Source of the DNA: Bacteroidia bacterium
GTDB lineage: Bacteria; Bacteroidota; Bacteroidia; Flavobacteriales; Flavobacteriaceae
DNA: 40,121 bases
Assembly (NCBI GenBank): GCA_030431695.1
Contig: JAUIIU010000022.1
Span: 1-40,121, forward strand
Direction of reading: 5' to 3'
Below, one piece after another: positions 32,907-40,121 of the stretch (positions are counted from its first letter, which is position 1; each line of letters opens with the position of its first letter). A program made the position numbers and the translations under genes. Under the pieces are notes generated by a model that was not told where the DNA came from, searched no databases, and saw nothing but the letters and a program-made list of their open reading frames with translations.

Positions 32907-33582
32907 TATCACCGACATATTCTTTGACCTGGATCACACGCTCTGGGATTTCGACAGGAATTCGGCGCTTGCCTTTGAACGCCTTTTCCGTTCGCATGAT
33001 ATCGAAATTCAGTTGTCCGAATTCATCAAAGTGTACGAGCCCATAAATTTCGGCTACTGGAAATTGTACAGGGAGGACAGGGTGAGCAAACAGGAACTGC
33101 GCCGAGGACGTTTCAGGGAAGCGTTTACGGTATTCGGACTGGAATTCACGCTGGAAGAACTGGATGACATGGCTGTGACCTATATAGACGAACTCCCCAA
33201 GGATAATCATTTGCTGGAAGGGGCCCTGGAAGTACTTGAATACCTGAGTCCGAATTACCAATTGCATATTATCACTAATGGATTTGCGGAGGTACAGGCC
33301 CTGAAATTACAGAATAGCCGGATCTCACATTTCTTCAATACCGTGACCTCTTCCGAAGAAGTCGGTTTAAAGAAACCCCATCCCGTTATATTCGAAACAG
33401 CACTTAACAAAGCCTCAGTTCGGCCCGAAAGTAGTATTATGATCGGTGACACTTTTGAAGCGGATATCCTGGGTGCGGAAAAGGTTGGAATGGACACGCT
33501 TTTTTTCAATTATCGCAACGATGTTGTTCCCGAAACTTACAAAGTGGTTCATCGCCTCAGCGAGATTAAAAGTCATCTTTAG
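32896..33582 (+). CDS. YjjG family noncanonical pyrimidine nucleotidase (HAD superfamily)
   Basis: 228 residues from ATG 32896, which is inside the end of the previous gene. The HAD motif I is DLDHTLWDF (about 10-18, DxDxT nucleophile); the cap has the FERLF...INFGYWKLYRE pattern of YjjG. Motif II is HIITNG, motif III the Lys in VGLKKPHP, and motif IV GDTFEADILGAEKVG. The family dephosphorylates noncanonical and some normal pyrimidine 5'-nucleotides. The 11-base overlap with the deacetylase-like gene implies translational coupling. The 36-base gap after the gene suggests the envelope genes that follow may share the transcript. Confidence 0.9.
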   Translation: MTTDITDIFFDLDHTLWDFDRNSALAFERLFRSHDIEIQLSEFIKVYEPINFGYWKLYREDRVSKQELRRGRFREAFTVFGLEFTLEELDDMAVTYIDELPKDNHLLEGALEVLEYLSPNYQLHIITNGFAEVQALKLQNSRISHFFNTVTSSEEVGLKKPHPVIFETALNKASVRPESSIMIGDTFEADILGAEKVGMDTLFFNYRNDVVPETYKVVHRLSEIKSHL

Positions 33583-33630
33583 ATACTATTCCGGCCAATC
33601 TACCGTTAAAATGAAATAATGCCCCTCTCT

Positions 33631-34188
33631 ATGAAAAAGAACTTTTTAAAGCCACTTGCTATAGTATTTCTGGGCCTGTTAGTGGTCGCATGTGTCAAAG
33701 ACACCGATTTCGACCAGGCAGATGATATTGTGCTCACACCGGTTGTGGAACTCGATCTTATTTATTTCAATATTGATGCTTCCGAGTTTTACGATGAGGT
33801 TTCCGGCACACCTATACTTACCTTATCCGACACCACCGAAATTCGATTCCTCGATGATACCGAGATACAGGAGAGCCTGAAAAGAGCCGATTTCTATTTT
33901 CGATTTACCAATAGTATCCCGAGGGATTTCCTGGTTGACTTTCAATTCCTAAGTGAACAACAGGATACCACGTACGCCACACAAACAACTGTGATACAGG
34001 GAACTGTGGCATCACCTGTGGTTACAGAATTCGAAGAGATCGTTGAAGGAGACGATATTCTCGCACTTACCATGGCAGACAGGGTAGTGGTGTCCGTTAC
34101 CATCCCCGACGCCGATCCATCACTGGAGGGAACCCTTAATCTTAAGTCGAAAACAACGTATTACCTCGAAGTTAGAGATAGACAATAA
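33631..34188 (+). CDS. Putative lipoprotein of unknown family
   Basis: 185 residues from ATG 33631. The signal peptide ends in a lipobox LVVAC (Cys21), so it is probably a surface or periplasmic lipoprotein. An ATG four codons upstream (33619) is possible. The mature part is acidic and beta-rich (FYFRFTNSIPRDFLVDFQFL, VVSVTIPDADPSLEGTLNLKSKTTYYLEVRD), resembling a small Ig-like or adhesin-like module, with no catalytic motif. It is followed by the DUF5723 gene after five bases and belongs to a three-gene envelope set. Confidence 0.75.
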   Translation: MKKNFLKPLAIVFLGLLVVACVKDTDFDQADDIVLTPVVELDLIYFNIDASEFYDEVSGTPILTLSDTTEIRFLDDTEIQESLKRADFYFRFTNSIPRDFLVDFQFLSEQQDTTYATQTTVIQGTVASPVVTEFEEIVEGDDILALTMADRVVVSVTIPDADPSLEGTLNLKSKTTYYLEVRDRQ

Positions 34189-34193
34189 TTACT

Positions 34194-35609
34194 ATGCGAT
34201 ATGTTCTAACTTCCATCCTGGCATTATGCCTGACGGTTTGTTTTGCTCAAAACAAGCAGGTGCTCTATGGCCTCGATGAGGTACCGCAGGGCTTGCTGCT
34301 GAATCCTGGCGCGAAAGTACCCCAGAAGATGCACTTCGGAATACCCTTCCTCTCACAGTTGCATATCAATGGTGGCGCAACGGGAGTGAGTGTTTATGAT
34401 ATCTTCGGAAAATCTGATGTGGATATCAATACGCGGATCCGAAACAAGATCTTCGAATTGAGCAATAAGGATTACTTTACGGCAACACAGCAATTGGAGA
34501 TCATTAACTTCGGGTGGAGATCCAAGAAGGAGATCTATTTTTCCGGGGGAATCTACCAGGAGTTCGATTTCATCACCTATTTCCCCCGCGACCTCGCCAT
34601 ACTGGCCTGGGATGGAAACCGGGACTACCTGGATTATCCCTTCGACCTGGGGGAGGTAAGCGCAACTGCAGATCTATTGACGGTTTACCATTTTGGAGCC
34701 AACAAGCAAATCACCAAAAAAATTACGGCTGGAATCCGGGTAAAGTTATATTCCAGCATGATGAGTATCCGAAGTACCGATAATGCAGGAACATTCACTA
34801 CCACCCTTGGCGATGCAAACAGTGAGAACATATATGAACATACGGTTGCAGATGCCGATGTAAAGGTACATACATCAGGGATCGCATCGCTTGACGGTAT
34901 GGAAAGTTCTGAAATCCCCGGAGAGATCATCGGTCGGGCTTTTTTCGGCGGTAATATCGGATTTGGCGCAGACCTGGGTGTTACCTACGATATCAACGAC
35001 AATTTTACCGCAAGCGCGAGTATACTCGACCTGGGTGTGGTGTTTCACAGCAAGGATGTGGAAACCTATCACGCAACAGGTTCCTATACCCTGGATGGGA
35101 TCGAGCTTATATTCCCTCCCCTGAGTGCGGGTCAGTCCACATTACCATATTACGATAACCTGGAGGATGAGATCGAAGAGGAAATACCTATTGATACTAT
35201 AACCAGCGGGTACAGCCAGTTACGCCCGGTCAAGTTCAATGCAGCATTGAAATATAGTTTTGGGAAGACCATGGGTAAGTCGGGGGAGTGTGATTGTATG
35301 AATATGGGAGGAACCGTTGAACGCGATCAGGCGCTGGGAGTTCAATTCTACAGTATTTTCAGACCGAAGGGTCCACAGATGGCCGGGACACTATTCTACT
35401 ACAGGAGATTATGGGAATTCCTTAGTGCCAAGGCTACGTATACGATGGATCCGTATAGTTTTTCGAATGTGGGTCTGGGTGTGGTGACCGATATCGGTAA
35501 ATTCAATTTTTATGTTGCGGCGGATAACCTGCTTCGTTACGGTAATATCGCAAAGGCAAAAAGTGTATCTTTACAACTGGGCTTCAACATAAAAATAGAT
35601 GAAGAATGA
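34194..35609 (+). CDS. DUF5723 family outer membrane protein
   Basis: 471 residues with a signal peptide (MRYVLTSILALCLTVCFAQ). The early region (YGLDEVPQGLLLNPGAKVPQKMHFGIPFLSQLHI) is the recognisable DUF5723 N-terminus, with a PorV-like or OmpP1-like barrel predicted from the many alternating strands. A CDCMNMGG patch near residue 363 is unusual. The C-terminus is a strand set (VSLQLGFNIKID). DUF5723 proteins lie in the outer membrane of Bacteroidota and have no established function. Its stop overlaps the next gene's ATG by four bases, so the pair is coupled. Confidence 0.82.
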   Translation: MRYVLTSILALCLTVCFAQNKQVLYGLDEVPQGLLLNPGAKVPQKMHFGIPFLSQLHINGGATGVSVYDIFGKSDVDINTRIRNKIFELSNKDYFTATQQLEIINFGWRSKKEIYFSGGIYQEFDFITYFPRDLAILAWDGNRDYLDYPFDLGEVSATADLLTVYHFGANKQITKKITAGIRVKLYSSMMSIRSTDNAGTFTTTLGDANSENIYEHTVADADVKVHTSGIASLDGMESSEIPGEIIGRAFFGGNIGFGADLGVTYDINDNFTASASILDLGVVFHSKDVETYHATGSYTLDGIELIFPPLSAGQSTLPYYDNLEDEIEEEIPIDTITSGYSQLRPVKFNAALKYSFGKTMGKSGECDCMNMGGTVERDQALGVQFYSIFRPKGPQMAGTLFYYRRLWEFLSAKATYTMDPYSFSNVGLGVVTDIGKFNFYVAADNLLRYGNIAKAKSVSLQLGFNIKIDEE

Positions 35610-36418
35610 ATAAGAGACTGATCCTTTTCCTTGCCGTATGTGGATTTATCACCAATGCTCTTGGCCAGAAATCACTTTCAGATTACACCTATGTGGAGGT
35701 ACCTAAGTTGTACGAATTCCTGTTTGAGGAGGATCAGCACCAGCTTAATTCATTGACAAAATTCCTGTTCAACAAGTACGGCTTCAACGCTTATTTTTCG
35801 GATGAGCTTCCTAATGTGAAACGCTGCGATGGCCTGCAAGCCGAGATTCTTGGCAAGCCGGGATTCATATATACCAAGATCACGGTGGTTCTGAAAGATT
35901 GCAATGGAACCGAAGTATTCCGAAGTGAAGAAGGAAAAAGTAAATACAAAGAGTACAAAAAGGCATATCACGACGCGATGAGAAAGGCGTTTGTGAGTGT
36001 CGAAGAGCTTGGTGTTCAGCAAAAAGAAGTTACCGTCTATGAAGATGATGCGAACGAAGATGCAAGTGAAGCCCCGGTGGTCCAACCGGACAAGAAAGCC
36101 GAGGAGAAGACAGGAGATGATACCGGAGCGTCAGAAGTGGCGAATACAATGTATTTTCCCGAGGCCAAATTCACGAGCTACGAAAAAGATGGTGCATCAT
36201 TCCTATTAAGAAAGACAGTTGATGGATACTCACTCTATGAAGAATCGGAGACCGCTCCCAATGGATTATTGCTCAAAGGTAATATCCTGGTAGCGCCTAA
36301 CGTTCCTGCAATTTACCAATCGGCAGATGGGAAGGAGATGGAAGTGAGTTTCAGCAAGAATAACGATCTGTATCTCGGTTCATCTGTAGATCGTGTGATA
36401 TTCAAAGCTCAGAATTAG
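35606..36418 (+). CDS. Secreted protein of unknown function
   Basis: 270 residues with a signal peptide (about 1-20, MNKRLILFLAVCGFITNALG). I do not recognise a named domain. The N-terminal part (25-140) contains a paired-motif region (VPKLYEFLFEEDQHQLNSL, then RCDGLQAEILG and VVLKDCNGTEVF) like a periplasmic alpha/beta domain. A charged linker follows (about 148-175, DDANEDASEAP...), then a C-terminal beta domain (FLLRKTVDGYSLYEES). It starts inside the DUF5723 stop (ATGA), and its stop overlaps rarA by four bases tail to tail. Confidence 0.72.
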   Translation: MNKRLILFLAVCGFITNALGQKSLSDYTYVEVPKLYEFLFEEDQHQLNSLTKFLFNKYGFNAYFSDELPNVKRCDGLQAEILGKPGFIYTKITVVLKDCNGTEVFRSEEGKSKYKEYKKAYHDAMRKAFVSVEELGVQQKEVTVYEDDANEDASEAPVVQPDKKAEEKTGDDTGASEVANTMYFPEAKFTSYEKDGASFLLRKTVDGYSLYEESETAPNGLLLKGNILVAPNVPAIYQSADGKEMEVSFSKNNDLYLGSSVDRVIFKAQN

Positions 36419-37692
36419 AAATCGTATTTGTCCTTCCAGAGGCTTTTCAGGTAATCCCTGAAGGCATTCTCCCTTTTGTTGTTTCCCGGTTTGTAGAAGG
36501 TTGTCCCGGATAGTTCATCGGGCAAAAACTCGTGAGGCGTGAAATTACCTTCGTAGTCATGTGCATACTGATAGTTGTCCCCATAGCCCAGTTCCTTCAT
36601 AAGTTTCGTAGGAGCGTTTCTTAGCGATAAGGGCACAGACAGGTCACCTTGCTGCCGAACGGCCTGCTGAGCGGCCCCTATGGCCTTATATGATGCATTG
36701 CTCTTGGGTGAGGATGCGAGATAGGTGGCGCACTGACTTAAAATCAGCCTTGCTTCCGGATAACCGATGGTGTTAACAGCCTGGAAGGTAGTATTAGCGA
36801 GTACCAGTGCGGTTGGATTTGCATTACCGATATCTTCGGAAGCTAGTATCACCATTCGGCGGGCTATGAATTTCACATCCTCTCCACCTTCTATCATCCG
36901 GGCAAGCCAGTATACAGCAGCGTTCGGGTCGCTACCGCGGATCGATTTTATAAATGCCGAAATAATATCGTAGTGTTGTTCCCCGGCTTTATCGTACATC
37001 ACGGTATTCTTCTGAACTTTTTTCTGAATGGCCTCATTGGTGATGGTTATGGTCTTCGAATCTTCTGAAAGGACTACAAGTTCAAGGATATTCAGAAGTT
37101 TACGTGCATCGCCACCCGACAACCGAAGTAAGGCTTCCGTCTCCTTTAATTCGATCTTCTTTTTCGAAAGCTGCTCATCTGTCGCTATGGCACGTTCAAG
37201 TAGCATTTCCAGGTCTTTTTTTCCGAAGGGATTCAGAGTGTATACCTGGCAACGTGAAAGCAGGGCAGGAATCACTTCGAAACTAGGATTCTCTGTGGTT
37301 GCACCAATTAGTGTAACCCAACCTTTTTCAACAGCACCCAGAAGTGAATCCTGTTGGGATTTGCTGAAACGGTGAATCTCGTCTATGAAAAGTATCGGAT
37401 TTCGCGTTGCGAACAGGTCGTCGCTTTTCTTCGCTTTGCTGATAACTTCCCTTACCGCAGCAACGCCACTGTCAACCGCACTTAAAGTATAAAAAGGGCG
37501 TTCTGCCGTATTGGCAATGATAGTAGCCAGCGTGGTCTTTCCCGTACCCGGCGGACCCCAGAATATCATGGACGACAGCATACCTGATTTTAACTGGGCC
37601 GTAAGTGCTCCGTCAGGTCCTACAAGGTGCTCCTGGCTGATATAATCGACTAATGATTTGGGTCGAATTCGTTCTGCAAGCGGTTTATTCAT
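36415..37692 (-). CDS. rarA: Replication-associated recombination protein RarA (MgsA) AAA+ ATPase
   Basis: 425 residues from ATG 37692 (MNKPLAERIRPKSLVDYISQ); the 17 codons upstream are rejected because they lie over the putative promoter. Walker A is GPPGTGKTT (46-54) and Walker B LFIDEIHR (101-108), with sensor-1 IGATTENPSF. The C-terminal part contains the RarA tetramerisation region (DIISAFIKSIRGSDPNAAVYWLARM and ARRMVILASEDIG). It acts at stalled replication forks, with homologues that include yeast Mgs1 and human WRNIP1. Confidence 0.95.
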   Translation of the reverse strand: MNKPLAERIRPKSLVDYISQEHLVGPDGALTAQLKSGMLSSMIFWGPPGTGKTTLATIIANTAERPFYTLSAVDSGVAAVREVISKAKKSDDLFATRNPILFIDEIHRFSKSQQDSLLGAVEKGWVTLIGATTENPSFEVIPALLSRCQVYTLNPFGKKDLEMLLERAIATDEQLSKKKIELKETEALLRLSGGDARKLLNILELVVLSEDSKTITITNEAIQKKVQKNTVMYDKAGEQHYDIISAFIKSIRGSDPNAAVYWLARMIEGGEDVKFIARRMVILASEDIGNANPTALVLANTTFQAVNTIGYPEARLILSQCATYLASSPKSNASYKAIGAAQQAVRQQGDLSVPLSLRNAPTKLMKELGYGDNYQYAHDYEGNFTPHEFLPDELSGTTFYKPGNNKRENAFRDYLKSLWKDKYDF

Positions 37693-37698
37693 TAAGAT

Positions 37699-37706
37699 CA
37701 AAATTA
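37699..37706 (-). promoter_or_regulatory. Putative -7 promoter box for rarA
   Basis: Minus-strand TAATTTTG (TAnnTTTG) lies six bases before the rarA ATG, so the leader would be very short. Confidence 0.4.
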
Positions 37707-37742
37707 CGATTTTAAAGAAGTACCCGTACTGACAATTTATCA

Positions 37743-37750
37743 TAAATTTG
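37743..37750 (+). promoter_or_regulatory. Putative -7 promoter box for the rhomboid gene
   Basis: TAAATTTG (TAnnTTTG) lies 31 bases before the ATG at 37782. An AAGGAG stretch follows at 37753-37758, too far upstream to act as a normal ribosome site. Confidence 0.4.
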
Positions 37751-37781
37751 AATAAGGAGCATTTTTTGAATGTAGCAGGTT

Positions 37782-38543
37782 ATGGCTAAAGTGTCGAAAT
37801 TAGAATTTACCAGTGAGGTGATCATCTATCCCTTGTTGATGGTGATGGCTCTGTGGATAGCTTTCTGGGCGGAATACAGGTTCGGATGGCGTTTTAAGGA
37901 ATATGGTATTTATCCACAGCGTATCACTGGACTGAGGGGAATTCTCTTCGGGCCCTTCATTCATGCCGACCTGAAACATCTGTTCAATAATTCTGTGCCG
38001 TTATTGGTTCTGGGTACGTCTCTGTTCTATTTCTATCGAAATGTTCGTTGGAAGGTATTGATATGGGGAGCCTTGCTCACAGGGCTATTTACCTGGATCA
38101 TTGGTCGGCCAGCAGTACATATTGGGGCGAGTGGGGTTGTTTATTTACTGGCCGCATTCCTGTTCTTTAAAGGGATCTTATCTAAACAATATCAACTAAC
38201 TGCACTAGCCCTGGTTGTTGTGTTCCTGTATGGCAGTCTTCTGTGGTATGTTTTTCCTATTGATCCGAAGATCTCATGGGAAGGCCACCTATCGGGTTTT
38301 GTAGTTGGACTGGTGTTTGCCTTTATCTTTAAAAGTGAGCAAATGCCTAAAAGAAAATACGCATGGGAAGAAGAAGACTTTGACCCGGATTCGGACCCAT
38401 TTCTACGTCAATTCGATGATGATGGAAATTTTATAGAGGAACTACCCAATGGGTCTGATGGCGAAACGTCACAAGATCGTATTGTGATTCGTTATACCTT
38501 AAAGAAACCCTCAAACGACAATAGGGAAGGGGATCAATCTTGA
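37782..38543 (+). CDS. Rhomboid family intramembrane serine protease
   Basis: 253 residues with about six membrane segments. The conserved GPFIHADLKHLFNN (57-70) carries the HxxxN-like element, the nucleophile is Ser117 in IGASGVVY, and the catalytic His169 is in SWEGHLSGF. It cleaves membrane proteins near their transmembrane segments; the substrate is unknown. A charged cytoplasmic tail of about 60 residues follows the last segment (WEEEDFDPDSDPFLRQFDDD). It is divergent from rarA and overlaps the convergent rlmB gene by ten bases. Confidence 0.93.
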   Translation: MAKVSKLEFTSEVIIYPLLMVMALWIAFWAEYRFGWRFKEYGIYPQRITGLRGILFGPFIHADLKHLFNNSVPLLVLGTSLFYFYRNVRWKVLIWGALLTGLFTWIIGRPAVHIGASGVVYLLAAFLFFKGILSKQYQLTALALVVVFLYGSLLWYVFPIDPKISWEGHLSGFVVGLVFAFIFKSEQMPKRKYAWEEEDFDPDSDPFLRQFDDDGNFIEELPNGSDGETSQDRIVIRYTLKKPSNDNREGDQS

Positions 38544-39271
38544 CGCTGACGCACTGCTTCATACAGGAAGACACCACATGCTACGGAAACATTCAGAGAA
38601 TTTATACTGCCGAGTAGTGGAAGTGCTGCGGCCTCATCTGCAATAGACAGTACCGATTTTGAGATTCCTTTACCTTCGGATCCCATAATGAATGCGATAC
38701 CTCCGGTAAGATCTACATCGTATATGCTTTGTTCAGTTTTTTCTGTGGCCGCAATCGTTCTGATACCGGATCCCTGGAGATAGAATATCGCGTCTTTGAT
38801 GTGATCAACTTTACAAATGGATAGATTGAAGATTGCCCCGGCCGATGTCTTTACGGTATCACCGCTTACGGGAGCGCCTCCTTTTTTCTGAATGATCACA
38901 GCATCAACTCCAGTACATTCAGCGGTCCGCAAAATGGCCCCGAAATTCCGAACATCACTAACCTGGTCCAGTATGAGAAATACAGGGTCATCTTTGGTTT
39001 CCAATAGAGCTTCCACGGTCTGTTCCAGGGTCTTGAAAGTGATTGGTGAAATACTTGCCACAATACCCTGATGATTACTCCTGATCATGCGATCTAGTTT
39101 CTCAATGGGGACATGATTTACAGAGACAGTATTGGTGTCGATTTCGTTCAGGATAGGATTAAGCCTGTCTTCGGGCATACCTTTTTGGACATATAGTTTA
39201 TCTATGGGTTTCCCAGATCTAATCGCTTCAAGTACCGGATGTATTCCAAAAATGAGTTGTTCTTTTTTCAC
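38534..39271 (-). CDS. rlmB: 23S rRNA (guanosine-2'-O-)-methyltransferase RlmB
   Basis: 245-residue SPOUT (TrmH) methyltransferase. The N-terminal substrate-binding domain (IFGIHPVLEAIRSGKPIDKLYVQKG) is followed by the SPOUT knot with RNFGAILRTAECTGVDAVI, FIMGSEGKGIS and NSLNVSVACGVFLYE, the last two being motifs 2 and 3. RlmB methylates G2251 of 23S rRNA (E. coli numbering). It lies downstream of a terminator that separates it from the Sus-type operon, so it probably has its own promoter in the short gap. Confidence 0.93.
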   Translation of the reverse strand: MKKEQLIFGIHPVLEAIRSGKPIDKLYVQKGMPEDRLNPILNEIDTNTVSVNHVPIEKLDRMIRSNHQGIVASISPITFKTLEQTVEALLETKDDPVFLILDQVSDVRNFGAILRTAECTGVDAVIIQKKGGAPVSGDTVKTSAGAIFNLSICKVDHIKDAIFYLQGSGIRTIAATEKTEQSIYDVDLTGGIAFIMGSEGKGISKSVLSIADEAAALPLLGSINSLNVSVACGVFLYEAVRQRQD

Positions 39272-39294
39272 TGCCAGTTGTTTATGTAAAAGTA

Positions 39295-39325
39295 AAAAAC
39301 CATCCGCATTATGCGGATGGTTTTC
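39295..39325 (-). terminator. Terminator after the SusD-associated lipoprotein gene
   Basis: A stem ACCATCCGCAT/ATGCGGATGGT (core 39299-39321) with a short loop is followed, on the minus strand, by TTTTT. It lies 32 bases beyond the lipoprotein stop and before rlmB. Confidence 0.85.
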
Positions 39326-39356
39326 AATAAATTATAAAACTATAATCGGCTTATTC

Positions 39357-39992
39357 TTATGGAGCAAGATATTTAACTCGGTACCATACAGCTGGTAACA
39401 AGAAGTTATCTCCTGTATCACCACCTTGAAGTACAACCGTATCGATAGTACCACCGTTCCATGTACCTGGACCGTCTGGATCTCCTGCTTCAAGCGGACA
39501 TCCGTCACACTCAGAAGCTCTTGAGATATATATTTTACCATCGTCGGTTGTGATTACAGTCATGAACTCAAAGAAGTCTCCAGATTGGAACACTTCCGCG
39601 TCTACATTGAATAGAGCTGCCATATCGGCTGTTGTAAAGCTCACATCGAATGGGAACGAAGTTGTACTTCCAAACATCAATGCCTCTTCAGGAGCTCCGT
39701 CGAAGTCACCTTCAACATAGTACTCAACTGAAACAACGTTTCCTGTTGGGTCTTCAACAAAAGCGTTGAAAGATGATTCTGAAGGATCCTCACCGATGTG
39801 GTACTTCACGATTGAAGTTCCGCCAGCGTTATCAGAACCTGACCATGTATCTGGTTGTTGTACGAATTTTACGAATCCGCCATTTCCTAATTCAGGAAAT
39901 CGCCAATCTTCTCTTTGTTCGCAACTGGTTAGTGAGATTGATACTACCAACGCGATCAGAGCTAAGGGTAAAAAGAATTTTAGTTTTTTCAT
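39357..39992 (-). CDS. Sus-locus-type lipoprotein of unknown family
   Basis: 211 residues. The signal peptide ends in the lipobox SLTSC (Cys24), so the protein is lipid-anchored, probably in the outer membrane. The mature part is acidic and beta-rich, with Asp/Gly loops and a late CDGC pair (in SECDGCPLEAG). It is directly downstream (17 bases) of the SusD-like gene, the usual place for a third surface lipoprotein of a glycan- or protein-uptake locus. I do not recognise a carbohydrate-binding fold, so ligand is unknown. A terminator follows. Confidence 0.8.
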   Translation of the reverse strand: MKKLKFFLPLALIALVVSISLTSCEQREDWRFPELGNGGFVKFVQQPDTWSGSDNAGGTSIVKYHIGEDPSESSFNAFVEDPTGNVVSVEYYVEGDFDGAPEEALMFGSTTSFPFDVSFTTADMAALFNVDAEVFQSGDFFEFMTVITTDDGKIYISRASECDGCPLEAGDPDGPGTWNGGTIDTVVLQGGDTGDNFLLPAVWYRVKYLAP

Positions 39993-40009
39993 AATAAAAT
40001 ATTTTTTAA

Positions 40010-40121
40010 TTAGTCAATAAATCCGCCAGGGTTGTTATCCCAGAATACCTGGTCGGTTAGCTGACGCTGTTGGATGTTCGGGTTGTTCTCTACCTCGTCC
40101 ACAGGATATCTGAATCCTCTT
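40010..40121 (-). CDS. SusD/RagB family nutrient-binding lipoprotein, C-terminal end
   Basis: Only the last 36 residues are in the window; the gene continues beyond the right edge. The tail RGFRYPVDEVENNPNIQQ followed by TDQVFWDN is the typical SusD/RagB C-terminus. Such proteins are the lids of SusC-type TonB-dependent transporters, so a SusC gene is expected further right. The substrate of this locus cannot be read from this end. Confidence 0.85.
   Translation of the reverse strand, partial: RGFRYPVDEVENNPNIQQRQLTDQVFWDNNPGGFID

Noticed and set aside
1-40121. Defence island, prophage, toxin-antitoxin, tRNA or rRNA genes
   Set aside because: No integrase, phage structural, restriction, toxin or Cas-like protein is encoded, and no cloverleaf or rRNA-like stretch was seen in the short intergenic gaps.

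Overview
The window looks like ordinary, gene-dense chromosome from a member of the Flavobacteriaceae (Bacteroidota), probably marine. The evidence is: the C-terminus of the type IX secretion protein PorV; two secreted proteins with type-A T9SS sorting domains; the end of a SusD-like protein at the right edge; single-chain GcvP; ObgE without its C-terminal domain; several families largely confined to this phylum (DUF5723, the DUF7033-type deacetylase-like protein); and TAnnTTTG -7 promoter boxes with few Shine-Dalgarno sequences. The genus is not determined. I see no rRNA, tRNA, CRISPR array or full insertion sequence, and no gene-free stretch longer than 300 bases (the longest, 28123-28314, holds a large palindrome).

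Layout. 1-3603 (+): porV end, cdd, pdhA, pdhC, closed by a terminator. 3680-7497 (+): a tight run of SDR reductase, SprT-like metalloprotease, mannose-1-phosphate guanylyltransferase and a DUF389 membrane protein, ending in a strong hairpin shared with the convergent CRTAC/FG-GAP secreted protein. 7543-17282 (-): that protein, MlaF/MlaE-type lipid transport genes, an alkaline phosphatase, an overlapping three-gene cassette (KAS III-like synthase, methyltransferase, GT2), and gcvP. 17409-20615: a UbiA-like membrane protein, an ECF sigma factor with a small zinc-type putative anti-sigma factor, and a secreted M28 aminopeptidase. 20628-24716 (-): M3 oligopeptidase, a decayed GIY-YIG element and purE/purK. 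24811-29667 (+): adk, obgE, a DUF4136 lipoprotein, a TPR protein and the Mpl peptidoglycan-recycling ligase. 29662-30762 (-): an FMN-binding split-barrel protein and a DUF1569 protein. 30910-36418 (+): RadC, a deacetylase-like protein, a YjjG-type nucleotidase and a three-gene envelope set. 36415-40121: rarA (-), rhomboid protease (+), rlmB (-), then a lipoprotein and the SusD end (-).

Most genes are housekeeping: pyruvate oxidation, glycine cleavage, purine synthesis, nucleotide salvage, ribosome biogenesis, cell-wall recycling. The envelope theme is strong: PorV and two T9SS cargos, Mla transport, lipoproteins, Sus-type uptake. Many neighbours overlap by 1-22 bases, including four convergent pairs.

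The most interesting unexplained structure is a 372-bp unit at 22668-23039. A degenerate GIY-YIG nuclease gene is bounded by 21-bp inverted repeats (19/21 identical), with the left repeat forming the last codons of the frame-restored protein. It looks like a small mobile or repeat-associated element lodged between purE and the M3 peptidase gene. Also notable are a 53-nt two-tier palindrome after the TPR gene, a seven-unit octamer repeat ahead of obgE, the KAS III/methyltransferase/GT2 cassette, and the sigma/anti-sigma pair.
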